Positions 1 through 7,312 of a stretch of DNA of 64,000 nucleotides are shown here, one piece after another (position 1 is the stretch's first letter; each line of letters opens with the position of its first letter). Source of the DNA: JAXGYX01 sp040772065 (GTDB taxonomy: Bacteria; Bacillota; Clostridia; Saccharofermentanales; Fastidiosipilaceae); the NCBI GenBank assembly GCA_040772065.1, contig JAXGYX010000001.1, positions 1,240,001 to 1,304,000 on the forward strand. The letters run 5' to 3'. The translations under genes were made by a program, and so were the position numbers. A model generated the notes under the pieces. That model was given only the letters and a program-made list of their open reading frames with translations. It did not search any database and was not told the origin of the DNA.

Positions 1-384
1 AAGCTCATCAATCACCAGCATGTCAAAATCCCACTCGCCAAGTTCAGCAAGCCAGGCGACATTCTCACGGTTAATGACATAGATATCGGCAGGTTTATTT
101 AGAGCTTCAATCCTCTGTGCTTCCGTTCCAAGAACTTTAGAGATTCGAAGATACGTCAGGTGATTCCATTTTTCGAGTTCCTCCGTCCAGGTGTTTTCCG
201 CAACTCGAAGCGGCGCGATAACCAGCACCTTGCTGATATCAAAGGAATCAAACATTAAATCCCAGATAGCGGATAAGGTAATCACGGTCTTGCCGAGCCC
301 CGGCTCTAAAAAGAGACCGCAGGCTTTCTGCTCAATGATTTTCTGCTTGGCGTATTCCTGATAATCATGCGCCTTGTATTGCAT
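1..384 (-). CDS. SNF2-family DNA helicase, N-terminal part (cut by window edge)
   Basis: The reading frame starts at an ATG (382-384) and stays open to base 1, giving 128 residues. It opens MQYKAHDYQEYAKQKI, followed by a Walker A motif EPGLGKT, an APLRVAENTW segment (motif Ia-like) and, at the truncated end, VIDEL, which fits the DEXX motif II. This is the layout of phage-encoded SNF2/DEAD helicases next to VRR-NUC genes; such proteins use ATP to translocate on DNA in phage replication or repair. The start overlaps the VRR-NUC gene by 20 bp, so the two are probably translationally coupled. The C-terminal helicase domain is outside the window. Confidence 0.85.
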   Translation of the reverse strand, partial: MQYKAHDYQEYAKQKIIEQKACGLFLEPGLGKTVITLSAIWDLMFDSFDISKVLVIAPLRVAENTWTEELEKWNHLTYLRISKVLGTEAQRIEALNKPADIYVINRENVAWLAELGEWDFDMLVIDEL

Positions 385-646
385 CTAATATCCCTCCGAT
401 CGCCTCCGGGTCATCCAGGACGAAGACCTGAAAACCTAAGTCCCTTAATTGTTCATGTCGGTATAACTGTTGTGCCGTCGGTTCTTTGCCGGGGGCTTTG
501 ACTTCGATGAAGCCTGCCTTGCTGCCCGGCAGAAGCACCACCCTGTCCGGCACGCCCGCCGTTCCGGGAGACGTGAACTTCCAGCAAAGCCCGCCCCGAC
601 TCGAGGTTTCCCGCACTAATATCTGTTCAATAAACTTTTCTCTCAT
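365..646 (-). CDS. VRR-NUC domain nuclease
   Basis: A 93-residue protein that is almost entirely a VRR-NUC domain, a PD-(D/E)XK-type fold. The visible catalytic signature is G-V-P-D-R at residues 31-35, then F-I-E-V-K at 46-50 (E48, K50) and a Gln pair at 59-60. Family members are standalone phage endonucleases, often paired with an SNF2 helicase as here, and thought to act on branched or flap DNA. Its start overlaps the stop of the upstream gene by 4 bp and its end overlaps the helicase start, so the block is an operon. Metal-dependent nuclease activity is inferred from the family. Confidence 0.88.
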   Translation of the reverse strand: MREKFIEQILVRETSSRGGLCWKFTSPGTAGVPDRVVLLPGSKAGFIEVKAPGKEPTAQQLYRHEQLRDLGFQVFVLDDPEAIGGILDAIQGA

Positions 647-1179
647 AGGCGTTTCCTCTCGAGAGGCGGATCTATGAGGTCAAAAGCGGCATAGGTGGCA
701 GAAAGGAAGTTATCGATGGGTTTGCCTTTGTATTGCCAGACTGAGCTCTCGTCGCAGCGAACGTTATATCGACCGTTTCCGTTTCGATTGATGAAGACAG
801 TCTCGCCCTTATATTTCAGATAATGGTTGCCGTTTCTGGCCGTTTTCCATTTGCGCCTTGGGAAATTACTCTTCCGCTTGGCACGATTTCGCACCAAACA
901 CTCCCGATCTTTAGCGGCCAGAATGTCGCCTTCCATGACTCCGGCGCAGACACAGCCGACCTCGACGTAGTCAAAATAATCGGGATGTTCCATCACATGG
1001 ACGTACCTCACCTGTTTGCAGCCGCAAAGTTCGCACTCTGCAAAAACGATGGACTCATCGTCTTGATCTTCCGCAACATCGTAAACCCAGTTGCAAATCC
1101 AGCCGGAAAGCGGTGTACCCCAATCCCTTAATGTCTTGTAACAGCGGGCAATGTAGCCCGAACTCATTGTTTTATCCAT
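643..1179 (-). CDS. Hypothetical phage protein with Cys cluster
   Basis: A 178-residue protein I do not recognise. The start is the ATG at 1179, preceded by GAGGAG about ten bases upstream; a second Met at residue 5 is possible. A Cys cluster near the N-terminus (C49, C52, C54, then C76 and C78) suggests a small metal site. The middle is basic, with a KRKSNFPRRKWK stretch that could bind nucleic acid, and the rest is aromatic-rich. It lies between the VapE primase and the VRR-NUC gene, so a replication-module accessory role is likely, but no function can be assigned. Confidence 0.7.
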   Translation of the reverse strand: MDKTMSSGYIARCYKTLRDWGTPLSGWICNWVYDVAEDQDDESIVFAECELCGCKQVRYVHVMEHPDYFDYVEVGCVCAGVMEGDILAAKDRECLVRNRAKRKSNFPRRKWKTARNGNHYLKYKGETVFINRNGNGRYNVRCDESSVWQYKGKPIDNFLSATYAAFDLIDPPLERKRL

Positions 1180-1196
1180 TTCAAATCTTCTCCTCG

Positions 1197-1225
1197 AAAA
1201 TCACAGGTGACACAAAATCACAGGT
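1197..1225. repeat. Two 12-bp direct repeats, 17-bp period
   Basis: AAAATCACAGGT occurs at 1197-1208 and again at 1214-1225. The pair lies about 18 bases upstream of the start of the 178-residue gene on the minus strand, directly next to its ribosome binding site. The position suits an operator or translational control site; no protein partner is known. Confidence 0.5.
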
Positions 1226-1336
1226 TTTTCCTATAATTACTTACGCGCGGGTGGGCACATGCTTTCCACTCTCACTCGTAGTGTTTTCTCTGAAATAATT
1301 AATAAGAGAACTTGTGTTGTGTCATGTACCTTGTGT

Positions 1337-3673
1337 CTACTTATCGGTTCGCACGTACAGGCGCTGACGGCCATAAATGGGGAGTTTCCGAATTTTATCG
1401 GTGCGCTCCCAGCCATCGACCTGGACCATCAGGGCGGCGATGGCATAGGAATCCACGGGCTTTAAGTCGGCAAGGTTTCTGCCGAAGCACTCACACCAGA
1501 TCTCGGCATTGCTGACCTCGGTGCGCCTTATGGAACCCTTGTCCGATGTAATATCGCCTTCGAGGTAATTGCGACGATCGTAGACATCCATATCCGCCCA
1601 GTTGTCCGGCAAGAACCGGGAAAGATACTCCTCAACCAGACCCTGACGCTCGTCCGCTTCCATTGCGCTCTTCTGGGCATCTTCCGCCGCCCGCAGAAGG
1701 TCGCCTTCGAGATAGAGCTTCTCGCCCTGTTCGTAGTAGTACTTGGCTTCCGCCCAGATCTGGTCTCGCTCCTCGGGCGTAATCGTCCAGTCCACGCGCT
1801 GCTCCGTCTGGTGGCATTTAATAATCCAGAATCGACGGTTGCCAGTGATGTCACGAAGATAGCCCCGCTCTCCATTGACCGTAGCGACGATGATGCACTG
1901 CCTGGGATGGCTTTCCACGACCTTGCCGTAGCTGGGTCGGTATTTATCGTCCGCTGTGGATAGAAAGGACTTGACCTTTTCGATGTCCGCTTTTTTCATT
2001 CCGGCAAGTTCGCTGATCTCGATAATCCAAAAGCCTTGCAGTTTTTCAGCGGCGGACTTGTCGCTCATATCGGTAAGCGAAAGGGAATCTGAAAAATAGT
2101 CATCCCTCGCCAGGGACCGCCACATGGTGCCCTTACCGATGCCCTGTGCCCCATCGATGACCGTCATGCTGTCAAACTTCACGCCCGGCTCGTAGATGCG
2201 GGCAACTGCTGCAGCTAAGGTCTTTCGGGATACCGTGCGGACATACTTCGTGTCGTCCGCCTTCAGGTAACGAATAAAGAGGGTTTCCGCCCGCACCGTT
2301 TTATCCCAGGGAGGAAGAGAATCCAGATAGTCTCTGATAGGGTGAAAACGTCTGTCGTCGGCCACCTTGGTAAAACTGACGTTATGGTTGCGGTCGGAAA
2401 AAGGAACATAGCGAACGTCCAGCAAGGCTTTGAGCTGGGCTGTGTCGGCATCCCGCCAGAACTTGTTATCCGCCGGCCGATCCCAGGGCACTTCGCCTGT
2501 GACCTGAACCCGATGCGCCATCTCGTTATAGGCAAAGCCGGCGAAGTCGGGGTCATTGTTGAGAATCAGCATTTCGTTCCAGACACTGTTCTGCAGCACC
2601 GTGCTTCGGGACATGTACTGGAGGTCTTTCTGCCAGTCCGTATCCGCACTGCTGAAATCCTCACCGGCCTGCTTTCGCTTTTCTTCCATGCCACGGAGCT
2701 TCACCTTGTCGAGAGACATGGCAAATTCGCGCATCTGATTGAAGCTTTTCTTGTCGTCACCAAACTTATGGAGGCGGATGAGATCAAAAGCATTGCAGAG
2801 TTTCAGGTAGGCGATATCCTTTGCGTGGTGGCTGTAGACGAACTTGCCTTCCTCCTTGATTTCAACACCGGGAAGGCTATCCGAACCAATCAGGTGGTAG
2901 CGGTTTGGATTGTCCGTTGCTTCATAGACCTCCGGTAGCAGCTCTTCCATCGCCGTGCTGATGGGAAAATAGGTGCGGTTGAAAAGACCGACCACGCCGG
3001 TTTTCGTAAGCGGGTCTTGCACCTTTTGAACCTCTGTTGAATTGGCTTTGCTCTCTCTGGAGGAAGTGGGTAGCTGTGACGGATCTTGCCAGCCAGGATG
3101 TTTTTTGAGGACATCGTCCGGATCAAGCCAGACTTTGTCCGCTTCCTTGAAAATAAACTCGCCGTTAGACGGCGTACTTGGCCAGTACATGAGCTGGTTG
3201 GGAAGATAAGAACAGGAATCGAAATAGTCGATGCCGAGCATATCTGCGAGAAAGCGTGCCACGGCAACAAATTCTTCCGCTGTTACATCCCTTGTAAGTG
3301 GAAAGATAATTCTAATTCTCGGGATTTCCGGCGTGTGGCTGTGGGTCGTATAAAAGCAGGACGCATAAGGCGTTAATGATTCAAAGTTCTCAAGAAACTC
3401 CGGTTCAATATAATCACCGTCAAGCGCAATCATTGAGCGGGAAGCCACAGTATTGGAGAGTCTTCTTCCTCCGGTCAAAACTCCGGCAACAAAGCCACCG
3501 TGATCTTTGGCCGTCTGCCGTTCAGCCTTCGTCATGCGTTTATATTCCTCAGCGGATTCAGGTGTACGAATGGTGACCTTGAGCCGGTCTTTTAACTCGT
3601 CAAAGGTGATGGTCTTATTGGACCATTTCTTGGCGTAGCAACTGCTGCCATAGGCAATTGGCAAATCTCTCAT
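1337..3673 (-). CDS. VapE-type primase-helicase (virulence-associated E family)
   Basis: The frame is open upstream to 3790, but the true start is the ATG at 3673, preceded by GGAGGAGG; the extra 39 codons are shadow sequence of the DUF4406 gene. The product is 778 residues. The N-terminal third looks like an archaeo-eukaryotic-type primase (LDGDYIE near 84-90, then a His-containing stretch around 110-120). The C-terminal half holds the VapE ATPase: Walker A GAQGIGKGT at 508-516, a Walker B-like FWIIEISEL at 548-556, and a downstream GNRRFW. Such proteins prime and unwind DNA for phage or satellite replication. It overlaps DUF4406 by 4 bp (ATGA). Confidence 0.9.
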   Translation of the reverse strand: MRDLPIAYGSSCYAKKWSNKTITFDELKDRLKVTIRTPESAEEYKRMTKAERQTAKDHGGFVAGVLTGGRRLSNTVASRSMIALDGDYIEPEFLENFESLTPYASCFYTTHSHTPEIPRIRIIFPLTRDVTAEEFVAVARFLADMLGIDYFDSCSYLPNQLMYWPSTPSNGEFIFKEADKVWLDPDDVLKKHPGWQDPSQLPTSSRESKANSTEVQKVQDPLTKTGVVGLFNRTYFPISTAMEELLPEVYEATDNPNRYHLIGSDSLPGVEIKEEGKFVYSHHAKDIAYLKLCNAFDLIRLHKFGDDKKSFNQMREFAMSLDKVKLRGMEEKRKQAGEDFSSADTDWQKDLQYMSRSTVLQNSVWNEMLILNNDPDFAGFAYNEMAHRVQVTGEVPWDRPADNKFWRDADTAQLKALLDVRYVPFSDRNHNVSFTKVADDRRFHPIRDYLDSLPPWDKTVRAETLFIRYLKADDTKYVRTVSRKTLAAAVARIYEPGVKFDSMTVIDGAQGIGKGTMWRSLARDDYFSDSLSLTDMSDKSAAEKLQGFWIIEISELAGMKKADIEKVKSFLSTADDKYRPSYGKVVESHPRQCIIVATVNGERGYLRDITGNRRFWIIKCHQTEQRVDWTITPEERDQIWAEAKYYYEQGEKLYLEGDLLRAAEDAQKSAMEADERQGLVEEYLSRFLPDNWADMDVYDRRNYLEGDITSDKGSIRRTEVSNAEIWCECFGRNLADLKPVDSYAIAALMVQVDGWERTDKIRKLPIYGRQRLYVRTDK

Positions 3674-3993
3674 ACTAAAACCTCCTCCGTGCTGGTGTAG
3701 CGAACAGGAATGTCGAGCTCCTGCGCCTTCTTGATTTCCTGCCACATGCCGATGGTGATCTCCCGGCCGAAGACCCAGAGTTCGGTGCACCTCTGTAAGA
3801 TCCCGAAGTTCATCTCGATGGCCTGCGCTCGTTCCTCCGATTTCTTGTCATCCATGAACTGGGGAAAGAGAAGATGCGGCGCAATGGGGATGAATCCCTT
3901 GTCCACGACGTGCCGGCAATACTGTCTTGCCAGTTTTGTGTTTGTCTCGATATCCCCCCGGTAAGGCGAGCAGACAAAAATCATCTGTTTCAT
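3670..3993 (-). CDS. DUF4406 family protein (deoxyribosyltransferase-like)
   Basis: A 107-residue protein beginning MKQMIFVCSPYRGD. The SPYRG motif (9-13), the following helix and the FPQFMDD segment match the DUF4406 family, related to nucleoside 2-deoxyribosyltransferases. Family members are small phage or plasmid proteins of uncertain role, possibly in nucleotide metabolism. It is the first gene of the minus-strand replication operon, has an AAAGGAGC ribosome site about 10 bases upstream, and overlaps vapE by 4 bp. Upstream lies copy A of the shared leader. Confidence 0.8.
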   Translation of the reverse strand: MKQMIFVCSPYRGDIETNTKLARQYCRHVVDKGFIPIAPHLLFPQFMDDKKSEERAQAIEMNFGILQRCTELWVFGREITIGMWQEIKKAQELDIPVRYTSTEEVLV

Positions 3994-4037
3994 GTAAAAA
4001 GCTCCTTTCGGATTATTTCGAGAGGAGCTATCAAAAA

Positions 4038-4094
4038 GGGATATTGAAAGTTTCCTCTCAATATCCCCTTGGACAAGTTATGTGGGTTTGAGTA
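4038..4094 (-). promoter_or_regulatory. Shared operon leader, copy A
   Basis: Read on the minus strand, TACTCAAA (4094-4087), 11 bases, then TGTCCAAGGGG (4075-4065). It runs into a hairpin with a perfect 10-bp stem (GGGATATTGA at 4038-4047 and its complement at 4058-4067). The ribosome site and ATG of DUF4406 follow. The same arrangement and the same 11-base spacing recur at 14667 and 19027. It may be an element-specific promoter plus leader hairpin; which protein reads it is unknown. Confidence 0.65.
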
Positions 4095-4109
4095 AGTACC
4101 GGATATTTT

Positions 4110-4640
4110 TTATTTCCAGTCTTTTAGTTGTTCCATGAGCCTCGCAAGAATCAATCTCTTTTTATTGTTGATTGTCTTTTGCGAGCATCCCATAATTTGT
4201 GCCATTTTTCGTTCTGAATATCCCTCGGACAACAATCGAATAATTTCTTGTTCCTCTTCAGGGAATCCATCAAGGATTAATTCTAAAGCTTCGAATAACG
4301 CTCTTCTCTCGACGGTTTCAACCAAGCAGGTATCGTCCGCCAGATAGTCAAGCAGGCAACTTCCGTTTTCCTCATCATCATTCATCTCTTGATCCAGAGA
4401 CAAAAAATCGTTCCTGTGATACTGGCAGTTATCACAGTCCGCATCACATTTCCAAAAATAGCTCTTGGGACAACGACACCGTCCTGCTCTTTGCTCTTGC
4501 TTTCTTTTCCTGTCGATACATCTTGATAACTCCCAATATTGCTCTTCTGTTATCGGTATGAGATCGACGCTGTTTAAATCGTTCTCTCTTCGTAGGGGGT
4601 AGTAATACTTCCTCGACTTCTGCTTGCCATGCTTTTTCAT
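4110..4640 (-). CDS. Phage-type sigma-70 region 4-like regulator
   Basis: A 176-residue protein. Its C-terminal 50 residues form a sigma region 4 / LuxR-like helix-turn-helix (FPEEEQEIIRLLSEGYSERK, then a MAQIMGCSQKTINNKK recognition segment). The N-terminal half is basic and contains a Cys cluster (CRCPK, CDADCDNC) that may bind metal. Region 2, the core -10-binding part of sigma factors, is not recognisable, so it may be a late-gene activator rather than a full sigma factor. It stands alone between the replication block and the defence operon and could read the three shared leaders, which is inference. Confidence 0.75.
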   Translation of the reverse strand: MKKHGKQKSRKYYYPLRRENDLNSVDLIPITEEQYWELSRCIDRKRKQEQRAGRCRCPKSYFWKCDADCDNCQYHRNDFLSLDQEMNDDEENGSCLLDYLADDTCLVETVERRALFEALELILDGFPEEEQEIIRLLSEGYSERKMAQIMGCSQKTINNKKRLILARLMEQLKDWK

Positions 4641-4644
4641 AGAT

Positions 4645-4681
4645 TGTCCTTTCCGCCTGGTCGGCTAAGGCGGAAAGGACA
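4645..4681. promoter_or_regulatory. Perfect 13-bp inverted repeat upstream of sigma-like gene
   Basis: TGTCCTTTCCGCC at 4645-4657 is matched by its exact complement at 4669-4681, with an 11-base loop. It begins five bases upstream of the ATG at 4640, so a hairpin in the mRNA would cover the ribosome binding region, or the DNA could be an operator. Confidence 0.5.
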
Positions 4682-4684
4682 CAT

Positions 4685-4715
4685 AAAAAGTCGGCTTACT
4701 CTATGCAGCGCCGAC
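4685..4715 (-). terminator. Candidate terminator or attenuator
   Basis: On the minus strand a GTCGGC/GCCGAC stem with a 14-base loop is followed by TTTTTA. It lies upstream of the sigma-like gene and downstream of no recognised minus-strand gene except the defence operon, so it may act as an attenuator in a leader RNA. Confidence 0.4.
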
Positions 4716-4952
4716 CTTTAAAACACCTGAAATGGGCATGACAAATTACGGCGGTTGCATTAAGCGCGTTCAACATTCGTCGAACACCTGCTTGATATGC
4801 ACCCCACCGCCTTAATGGCCATCTCAGGCTGTGAGATTTATTGATGCTGTATCAGCACCTGTTTCTATTATTTCTGAACTTGAAAAAGCACGACCAACTT
4901 GCCGAGTTGGTCGAAAAAGCCACTGTTCTCAGCGTTTTGAGGATTTAGGCAT

Positions 4953-4977
4953 AAAAAAAGAGCCCTAAAATGGGCTC
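4953..4977 (-). terminator. Terminator of the defence operon
   Basis: On the minus strand the stem GAGCCC/GGGCTC with a 6-base loop is followed by seven T residues. It sits 37 bases after the stop codon of the ImmA/IrrE-type gene. Confidence 0.75.
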
Positions 4978-5013
4978 AAAACCAACTCAGTGAGTTTTTA
5001 AATATTTTTAATA

Positions 5014-6582
5014 TCAGCGGATATTCGTGCCGAGGGGTTCTAAATGGGCTTCTTCCAAGATCATATTAAAGTCGCCCAAAGAGATTTTAGGGAAGTTTTC
5101 CAGGATTTGAATATAGGTTTTATCCGGCTCTTTAAAATCGGACAGCTTGAAATCCGCTTTAGCCAGAAGTTTGTCGATCATTCTCAAACGCAATTTAAGG
5201 GCTATGGCTATTGTGAGCAGCACATTTTTGCCCATATTGTTGTAGTTATCATTTTTTATCTTGTTGTGATAGTTTTTATGCAAATCTGTTTCTTCATTGA
5301 ATTTCTCGGGATACAGCCATTTTCTTTTCTCAAACATAAACCACAGGCACTGACACAAGGACGTATCGGGGTCGCTAATACGTCTTATCAGCTCCTTTTC
5401 TTCCTCATAATCATTGCTGGAGATTTCTGCAAGGGCGTAAGAATACACCTGTTCTTCTTCACTAACTTTTAAATTCGCCTGAAAGTTCGGATGGAAAGCA
5501 TATAGTCTCTTATCCGTTTCAATGACTTTTTTTAAGAAAGCAAACGGGGAAATTCCGACATCGTCGTATGCATAGTCAGTAAAATGAAGCTCTCTGATAT
5601 TGATGACAGACCTTGAGAGGTTTTTTCTGACCGATTCACTTAGGTGTAGATTGCCTTCTGCATCTACACTGATATTCTTGCTCTCGGGTAAGACAAAATA
5701 CCCGTCTGCATAAATAAACTTGCCGGCCTTAACCCAAGATGCAAAAACAGGACTATTCTGCATCATCTGGAAGGCATCGATCGGGGTTAGGGGAATGAAA
5801 TCTTTAGGCGCTTCAATGTCATAGTAGACGTCCTGGTAATCTTCAAATTGTTTTACTGTTTCTCCGAGATTTACTTCTAATAGTCGGTATTTGACCGAGC
5901 TTTTGGAAACAATAAAAAAATCGGACAATGCTTCTACCAGCTTAGCGCAGGAAAGGTCTGTGTTTTCTTCGATTAAAGATAACGCCTTCTTTTTGAAAGA
6001 ATTTCGAGGCATCAATACACGTGGAGCCAGTCGATGCGCTTGCCATTCAAGCCAGAAAACCTCATTCTCCTTTGTTTTCTTACCCTCAGCAGGTCTGAAA
6101 AAAGTCTTTGATTGCCTGCACATAATGGGGTACAGCTTTTCAGCTGCCCGTTTGTTTTTAATTTTAAGTATTTCAAAATATCTCTTGTCTTTTTCCCAGT
6201 GAAGCATTTCATGAACAAGCGTGTTGCGTCTCGCTCCCTCGCCATAAAATGCTGCAGAGTGAGGGTCTATAAGAATTGTTCCAGCCTTAAAAAAAACACC
6301 CTTGTATTCATCGACAGCTCGGTCATAAATTTTCACATCGCTATCTAAGAGTAAGCAACAGCCAAAAATATCCAAGTTCTCCGACAGATCGACCTCATGA
6401 ACACTGAGGTTCATCTTCTGAATGATTTCATCAACAGGAAGAGGCATCGGTTCAAGCAATGCCTTCCTGTAATATTTTGTCAGAAATTTAGAAGCATAGT
6501 CGTCAAGCCTGTTAGAGCCCAGTATGAGTGCTCCGGTATTCTTGTTTATATCGAAAATATCGCTAGTTGCTTTTCTCTTCAT
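5014..6582 (-). CDS. ImmA/IrrE-family metallopeptidase with long C-terminal domain
   Basis: The start is the ATG at 6582 with GAGGAG upstream; the open frame before it is overlap with the YgjP-type gene. The protein has 522 residues. The zinc motif HEMLH lies at 124-128, in an IrrE/ImmA-type peptidase domain. The remaining ~390 residues do not match a domain I know. ImmA peptidases cut or unfold XRE-family repressors to switch mobile elements on. The same operon begins with an XRE regulator, so a regulatory pairing is plausible but inferred. It is the last gene of the operon and overlaps the previous gene by 20 bp. Confidence 0.78.
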   Translation of the reverse strand: MKRKATSDIFDINKNTGALILGSNRLDDYASKFLTKYYRKALLEPMPLPVDEIIQKMNLSVHEVDLSENLDIFGCCLLLDSDVKIYDRAVDEYKGVFFKAGTILIDPHSAAFYGEGARRNTLVHEMLHWEKDKRYFEILKIKNKRAAEKLYPIMCRQSKTFFRPAEGKKTKENEVFWLEWQAHRLAPRVLMPRNSFKKKALSLIEENTDLSCAKLVEALSDFFIVSKSSVKYRLLEVNLGETVKQFEDYQDVYYDIEAPKDFIPLTPIDAFQMMQNSPVFASWVKAGKFIYADGYFVLPESKNISVDAEGNLHLSESVRKNLSRSVINIRELHFTDYAYDDVGISPFAFLKKVIETDKRLYAFHPNFQANLKVSEEEQVYSYALAEISSNDYEEEKELIRRISDPDTSLCQCLWFMFEKRKWLYPEKFNEETDLHKNYHNKIKNDNYNNMGKNVLLTIAIALKLRLRMIDKLLAKADFKLSDFKEPDKTYIQILENFPKISLGDFNMILEEAHLEPLGTNIR

Positions 6583-7312
6583 TAAATAGCTGCTCCTCAC
6601 TCTCCAAATGCTCCAGAGGCATTTGTTCCAATTTCTTCTGAGCATCCTTCCAGGCAGGATAGTACTTCTCCACTAATGCGTGAAATCTGTGAGTGTGATT
6701 TTTCTCTATAAGGTGAACCAACTCATGCGTCACTATATACTCAAGGCACTCGCTGGGCTTCTTCGCAAGTTGAAGGTTAATCCAGATTCTGCGTTTTTCA
6801 ATGTTGCAAGTACCCCACTTCGTTTTCATGTTCTTTACGCGGTACTCATTAGCTGAAATGCCCATCTTTTGTTCAATCGACTTAGTAATATTGGCAAGGA
6901 CTCTTTTCAAATCTTGCCTGTACCACTCGTTAAGTGCCCGTTCTTTTGATTCCCTCGTAGCGCTCTCCGGTACTGAAAAAATAATCTTATTGGGGACTTT
7001 TTTTATTTCGTATTTATTGCCCCCCTTGATTACCTCCAGCATGTACGGCTTGCCCCACAAATAGTGAGATTCGCCAGACACGTATTGTCTCTGGCTTTGT
7101 CGAATCTGTGCCAGCATGCGTTCTCTCACCGCAGTTATTTCGGGAAGTTTTTTCAAAACGAAAAGTTTTATCTCATCATCAGGATAAGCAATCGGCGAGC
7201 TTACCGTGACCTTCCCTTCGGGTGGATGAACTCTAATGTATAGGTTTTTTAGATTTTTCTTTTTCCTGACTTCAACGGGAATGCCTCCTATGAGGCGATT
7301 ATTAGATGTCAT
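6563..7312 (-). CDS. YgjP/DUF45-type (WLM-like) metallopeptidase
   Basis: A 249-residue protein with the zincin motif HELVH at 196-200 and a further His in HTHRF (206-208), preceded by the conserved KTKWGTCN and RIWINL segments typical of the DUF45/YgjP family. Genes of this family often lie directly after hsdR in type I restriction-modification loci. Its role there is not established; a protease controlling the restriction enzyme is one idea. It overlaps the hsdR stop by 11 bp. Confidence 0.85.
   Translation of the reverse strand: MTSNNRLIGGIPVEVRKKKNLKNLYIRVHPPEGKVTVSSPIAYPDDEIKLFVLKKLPEITAVRERMLAQIRQSQRQYVSGESHYLWGKPYMLEVIKGGNKYEIKKVPNKIIFSVPESATRESKERALNEWYRQDLKRVLANITKSIEQKMGISANEYRVKNMKTKWGTCNIEKRRIWINLQLAKKPSECLEYIVTHELVHLIEKNHTHRFHALVEKYYPAWKDAQKKLEQMPLEHLESEEQLFNEEKSN

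Larger units (their letters stand above)
4641..5013. other. Intergenic stretch rich in hairpins
   Basis: No credible gene in 373 bases. It contains a perfect 13-bp inverted repeat (4645-4657 with 4669-4681) directly upstream of the sigma-like gene; a minus-strand terminator-like hairpin (4690-4715); a 9-bp stem with 5-base loop (4891-4913); and the terminator of the defence operon (4953-4977). The density of structures suggests a regulated leader for the sigma-like gene. Confidence 0.6.

Noticed and set aside
2342..2938. 198-codon plus-strand open frame inside vapE
   Set aside because: It lies wholly opposite the primase-helicase gene, has no ribosome site and resembles no family; it is an antisense shadow.
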